From: Corallium rubrum
Lineage: Eukaryota; Cnidaria; Anthozoa; Scleralcyonacea; Coralliidae
DNA length: 64,000 nt
Assembly: GCA_964035015.1 (NCBI GenBank)
Contig: OZ035997.1
Location: 88,975,965-89,039,964 of the forward strand
Reading direction: 5' to 3'
A model generated the notes under the pieces. That model searched no databases. It had not been told where the DNA came from and was given only the letters and a program-made list of their open reading frames with translations. Both the position numbers and the translations under genes were made by a program. Of this stretch, positions 60,355-64,000 are shown piece by piece; positions within the stretch are counted from its first letter, which is position 1; each line of letters starts with the position of its first letter.

Positions 60355-60475
60355 TTGAGCATGATATCAAGAATTATCAAGGCCTCTGTTTGTGTTATCT
60401 GCCGAAGCCTTCGGCTTCGGCAGATAACACAAACCTCGGCCTTGATAATTCTTGATATCATGGGATAACCGATCG
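60355..60475. repeat. Near-perfect long hairpin
   Basis: 'catgatatcaagaattatca' + 'aggcct' pairs with 'ggccttgataattcttgata', continuing through 'tttgtgttatctgccgaagc' / 'gcttcggcagataacacaaa' to a 2-base loop (stem about 55 bp). A degraded copy lies at 30.1-30.3 kb. Confidence 0.85.
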
Positions 60476-60651
60476 CGAATTCAATAATTGTTTTATTATA
60501 CAATTATAAATGTAGAAGCCTTTAGAAAGTTTTTTACAAAGTTAGGGTGAAAAATAGTAAATATTCATACCGTCTTCAGTTCGCGGTTCGCTAACTTTTT
60601 TCTTTCAAATACAATTTTCTCTTTCAAACACTGCTTTAAATGCTTTAAACT

Positions 60652-60768
60652 CTAACAGCTGTATGCGTGGCTTGCTTGTTTTTCCTTGGTGGTTTTAGCG
60701 TAAACAAAACGTGCCAAATCCGCCGGATTAATCCGCTTCTGATCTTCACTCCTAAGGACGGCCGCCAT
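60652..60768 (-). CDS. Possible N-terminal exon of an unknown gene
   Basis: The minus-strand ATG at 60768 in ideal context (aaacATGGCG) opens MAAVLRSEDQKRINPADLAR and reads 38 codons to a stop. A GTTAGAG donor-like site overlaps the last codons, so the stop may be intronic. The product is not recognised. It would be divergent from the possible exon at 61691, with only about 60 bp between them if the inserted MITE is removed. Confidence 0.3.
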   Translation of the reverse strand: MAAVLRSEDQKRINPADLARFVYAKTTKEKQASHAYSC

Positions 60769-60827
60769 GTTTGTTTTGTTCAAACCGCAGTGGGTTTTTT
60801 TTTTGGTTTTTTTTTTGTCAGCGCGTC

Positions 60828-61679
60828 TCTCTCCTCCGCAGAGGCTCGGAGGGGCAGGCGTGCGGGTGAGGGAAGACGCGCGGGGAATGATGGGAAGAGG
60901 GAAAGAAAATGAGCCTCTGCCAGATAATGATGTCAATATGGCGCCCAAATTCCGTGATGGACTAGGCGCCAGACTCGGGATTTCATTATATAATCAACAA
61001 ATCTACTACGCAAAAGTCGGAAATCACTAAACTGTGGACAAAAGACACATTTAAATCGCTGATACTTCTCAACTCGACAATGTTACTGCAACACAAGGAC
61101 AGGATTTTCCGGTTTTGAATTTATGCAAATAAAAGTATAAAACAAACGCTACATGAGAAAGTTTATCATTCATCTCAAAGGACGAACTGTTGTAAACATA
61201 GATCTTACCATTATGTCGTAGAAAGTTAGCACCGAGAATATTTCTAGCGCTGTTCGTCGGCTTTGTTTATCAAGTTAATACTTAATCAGGAGTGGAAAGC
61301 TTCCAGGCAGTTGACAACGTTCGATGAAACGTTTGTCAGTCTGGCAGCGTTTCGAATTTTTCGACCCGTTCGGCAGGTGATTCCATAGAAAAATTCAGAA
61401 TAACATCCAGAAGTACATTCTAGACTTAGATCTTGAAGAAAACAATGTACTTCGTGCAAACTATCGTCGCTGTCTGCCATGACCAGAGAACCGCGGATTT
61501 GTCCAGAGAACGGCACATTATCTGGCAGAGGCTTCTTTTCTCGTTTTCCGTCTTCCCAGGGTCCACCGCACGCCTCTGACCTTACGCCCACGTTTCTTCC
61601 ACTAGCGGTTTTCCCTCGTAGCACGTAGCTACTTCATGTTAGACCTCATTATCCACGCAAAGCCTCTGCGGAGGAGAGA
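60828..61679. mobile_element. Mutator-like MITE with 11-bp target duplication
   Basis: The termini TCTCTCCTCCGCAGAGGCT and AGCCTCTGCGGAGGAGAGA are perfect 19-bp inverted repeats. Immediately outside lies the perfect direct repeat GTCAGCGCGTC (60817-60827 and 61680-61690). Looser inner pairing includes 'gcctctgccagataatg' / 'cattatctggcagaggc'. Total is 852 bp with no transposase. Duplications of 8-11 bp point to the Mutator/MuDR superfamily; this is inferred from length only. Confidence 0.85.
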
Positions 61680-61690
61680 GTCAGCGCGTC

Positions 61691-61739
61691 ATGGCAAATA
61701 ATACATGTAGTTTGGATACATCAAGTGCTGACCCTGACG
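61691..61739 (+). CDS. Possible first coding exon with GC donor
   Basis: An ATG (gtcATGGCA), directly abutting the MITE target duplication, opens MANNTCSLDTSSADPD. It is followed by G|GCAAGT, a typical GC-AG donor. If unspliced it stops after 27 codons. The family is unknown and no downstream exon was identified. Confidence 0.2.
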
Positions 61740-62043
61740 GCAAGTACTTGTTTTCGTCTATCAAACTGATATGACGTCTATTTTCGCTTTACTTAGTTTT
61801 CTTCTTTTCTTGGAGTTTTTTCGTGGGGTATATAGGGTTAGTTTCGTGGTTAGGTTTCTGGTTGGGTAATGATTAGTATTTGGAATTTAAATGTTCATGA
61901 ATTTTTTTGATAAAATTGATGTAATATCAGTTTGAAAATTGGCACTTTTGAAACAAGTGCCATCCAACCGAAAATATGTGAACCAAACGTCCAAACATGC
62001 ATGAAGCAAGACGGGGGAACGAACGATTATAATAACTGAGGGG

Positions 62044-62051
62044 TGACGTCA
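62044..62051. promoter_or_regulatory. CRE palindrome upstream of PGM2
   Basis: A perfect TGACGTCA lies 280 bp before the PGM2 start codon, with a second half-related site 'taacgtcacg' near 62210. Such sites bind CREB/ATF factors. Use here is inferred from position. Confidence 0.35.
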
Positions 62052-62329
62052 TAGCCTGTGTGCTGGCAAAATTATTCGTCTTTTTCATCTTTATGTTTAT
62101 CTCCAAATTTAAGAATGCAAATTAAACCAAAGCCAATTACGGAGATTGCATTACAATGTGTAGTTGTTTTCATTTGCTCATTTAAACCTTGCGGGAAATG
62201 CCGCGAGAGTAACGTCACGATTCGTTAGACCACTGACAACATACTGTGGGCGGCGTTAACTTCGAGCTTGCAAAATTAAATTTTGGATTCTTGCTTTGGG
62301 ATTAATTGAGCAGAGATCGAGCGCTTTTC

Positions 62330-62422
62330 ATGGAGGGAGACAATTCAGCTTCCGCGTTAGTGGAAAGCACTGGTAACGTGGAAATCGATAGGAAAATCGT
62401 GGAGTGGCTACGTCTTGATAAG
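62330..62422 (+). CDS. PGM2: Phosphoglucomutase-2 / phosphopentomutase, first exon
   Basis: The ATG in 'ttttcATGGAG' opens 31 codons ending IDRKIVEWLRLDK at a GTACGG donor (62423), phase 0. The pattern D-x3-x-x-WLR-x-DK followed by an intron is the N-terminus of PGM2/PGM2L1 proteins (human form QWLRWDKN). PGM2 interconverts hexose and pentose 1- and 5/6-phosphates in the cytosol. The catalytic domains lie beyond the window. A LINE fragment occupies the following intron. The call rests on a short exon, so it is good but not certain. Confidence 0.7.
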
Positions 62423-63336
62423 GTACGGCAGATTCTAGCTTTAAAAACGAACATGGACGAAGGCGGCGGTTGTGCGAAAGTTCATTAGCCAAATATTTAT
62501 AGCGCCGGGCATGACTTTTTGACTTTCCAGTTTATGCATGCAGTCACCTGACTTTTGCCTTGCTGCTGGATCTACTGAACGCTCAACCTTTAATTCTGAA
62601 CGTTTGGTTTTGAAAGCAGAATAAGTTTGAGTCGAAGTTCAGTTGCTGAAGTGCATCGTCGATTTAAAGTCAGTCGATAAGCAAATTAGTAATTACATTA
62701 ATTAAGTTTCACAATTGATTTTTTTGTTTATTCTGTGTACAATAACAGTACTGCTTGAAGTAACTGTAGAATGATGTACAACTGGCTACAAGTCAGTATA
62801 GATCAATTTAAATATACATGTGATGTATCCATTCCCCCAGTATGCATTTGAAGCTTTGACTTTGAGTGACCTTGTTTATACAACCCCAAGAACTTCCACA
62901 TACTTGAAACCTTAATTGGCACACTAACCCGTGAAATTTTCGGCAAATTATAAATTCACCACTGCGTGGCACAGTAATTTTGCTCCTTATGTAAAATTAA
63001 AAACTTTTCTTATAAATATTTACTCAACAGTCCACATATCACAAATGGCAAATTTCCCCCCTCTACCCAGTAGCATTGGGGGGGGGGGGGGGGGTCGGGG
63101 TAGGGGTAGGGTAGGGGCATGTAACTTTTAGTCTCCATGCAAGCAAGTGCACATAGATATTTAGAGATATGTGATAATTAAGCTAGTGCGTGTGATCTGA
63201 TCCCACTGCTCTCTCATCTCTTGTTGAAGTACACCCGATTTGTGTACTTGTCCACAGCTACCAGCTGAGAAAAATGTTGCTGATTGCTCTGCTACCAGCT
63301 GGGCTGTACTATATAAATGCTATCTATGCTATATAA

Positions 63337-64000
63337 ATGGTAGAGGCAACCAATGGAATGGGGTCTACTGTAAGAATTGCACTGTTGGACTATTACTATA
63401 GAAAAACATTTGACATGGTGGATCATAATTTGCTCATTGGCAAATTGTTCATTCTTGGTATGAAGCCTACTATCATATTAAACTGGATAGTGGGCTTCTT
63501 GAACAGAAGATTTCAGAGAGTAAGGATTAGCCCAGATTGTTAATCTAGCTTCATGCATGTTCCTGCTGGAATTCCACAAGGCACCAAAATTGGCCCATGG
63601 CTCTTCCTGACAATGATCAATGACCTGGGTATAGCAGGTTTATCATCAGAAATGTGGAAATTTGCAGATGATACCACAGCTTCAGAAGTGTACTTAGAGA
63701 TAGTGTAAGTGAGCTGCAACAACCAATACAAGAAATTACTGATTGGACAAATTTAAATAGGTTCCTACTGAATCCAACAAAGTGTAAAGAAATGAGAATA
63801 AGTTTTACAAAGTGGCCGTGCGTCTATGCTCCACTAAATGTAAACAACCAATTATTTGAAGTTGTGAGTGAAGCAAAACTCCTTGGTGTAACTATTACAC
63901 AAGGTCTTAAATGGCACATGCATGTTGAGAACATTGTTAAGAAAACTGCTAAGTGCATGTATTTGTTAAAACAACTTAAACAAGCTGATGTAGATCCCAG
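63337..64000 (+). pseudogene. LINE (CR1/L2/jockey-type) reverse transcriptase fragment
   Basis: The RT palm is recognisable: RIALLDYYYRKTFDMVDHNL, LGMKPTIILNWIVGFLNRRF, VPAGIPQGTKIGPWLFLTMI, the catalytic KFADDTT (codons at 63661-63672), then LNPTKCKEMRISF and KLLGVTITQGLKWHMHVENI. An in-frame TAA at 63541 and a frameshift near 63700 disable it. It is truncated at its 5' end and runs off the window. It is distinct from the RT piece at 32.4 kb, which covers the preceding region of such a protein. Confidence 0.85.

Overview
The window looks like nuclear DNA of an animal, most likely a cnidarian. It is AT-rich, the genes have short exons and long introns, and the intergenic space is packed with small inverted-repeat transposons, foldback hairpins, minisatellites and broken retroelements. 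The gene content (a HAND bHLH factor, a Maf-type nucleotide pyrophosphatase, a phosphoglucomutase-2 first exon, tandem cGAS-like/Mab-21 proteins) fits a metazoan. The cnidarian call is an inference. Most real exons are shorter than 60 codons, so the genes below were assembled by hand from splice sites, reading phase and family motifs.

Layout. 1-5.9 kb: a 29-bp minisatellite in two blocks, hairpin elements and a Penelope-type fragment with a hammerhead-like core. 5.9-7.5 kb: mostly unassigned. 7.55-11.95 kb: a large nested foldback with several MITEs inside it. 13.2-14.9 kb: a two-exon HAND gene on the minus strand. 15-25 kb: unassigned DNA, a long-TIR transposon, hAT-type MITEs and microsatellites. 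25.1-57.2 kb: one Maf gene (8 exons, 219 codons, plus strand), enlarged by insertions. Its first intron (16.6 kb) holds two cGAS-like genes (one broken, one intact), a third relic, a Penelope fragment, and most of the outer MITE that carries a nested hAT MITE just before exon 2; it also holds a 1.25-kb hAT copy with an exact 8-bp target duplication. Its fifth intron (48053-55480) holds a 4.8-kb Harbinger element with both of its genes. Its last intron has the hallmarks of a minor-spliceosome (U12-type) intron. 57.4-61.7 kb: MITEs, a minisatellite and a Mutator-like MITE with an 11-bp target duplication. 62.3 kb to the end: PGM2 exon 1, followed by a broken LINE reverse transcriptase.

How the genes relate. 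HAND, Maf and PGM2 are unrelated single-copy-type host genes. The cGAS-like genes are candidate innate immune sensors nested in the Maf intron on the same strand. Everything else is mobile or tandem-repeat DNA. Many transposon ORFs are broken by single small indels, whereas the Maf, HAND and PGM2 exons are clean, so the indels are more likely decay than general assembly error, though the latter cannot be excluded.
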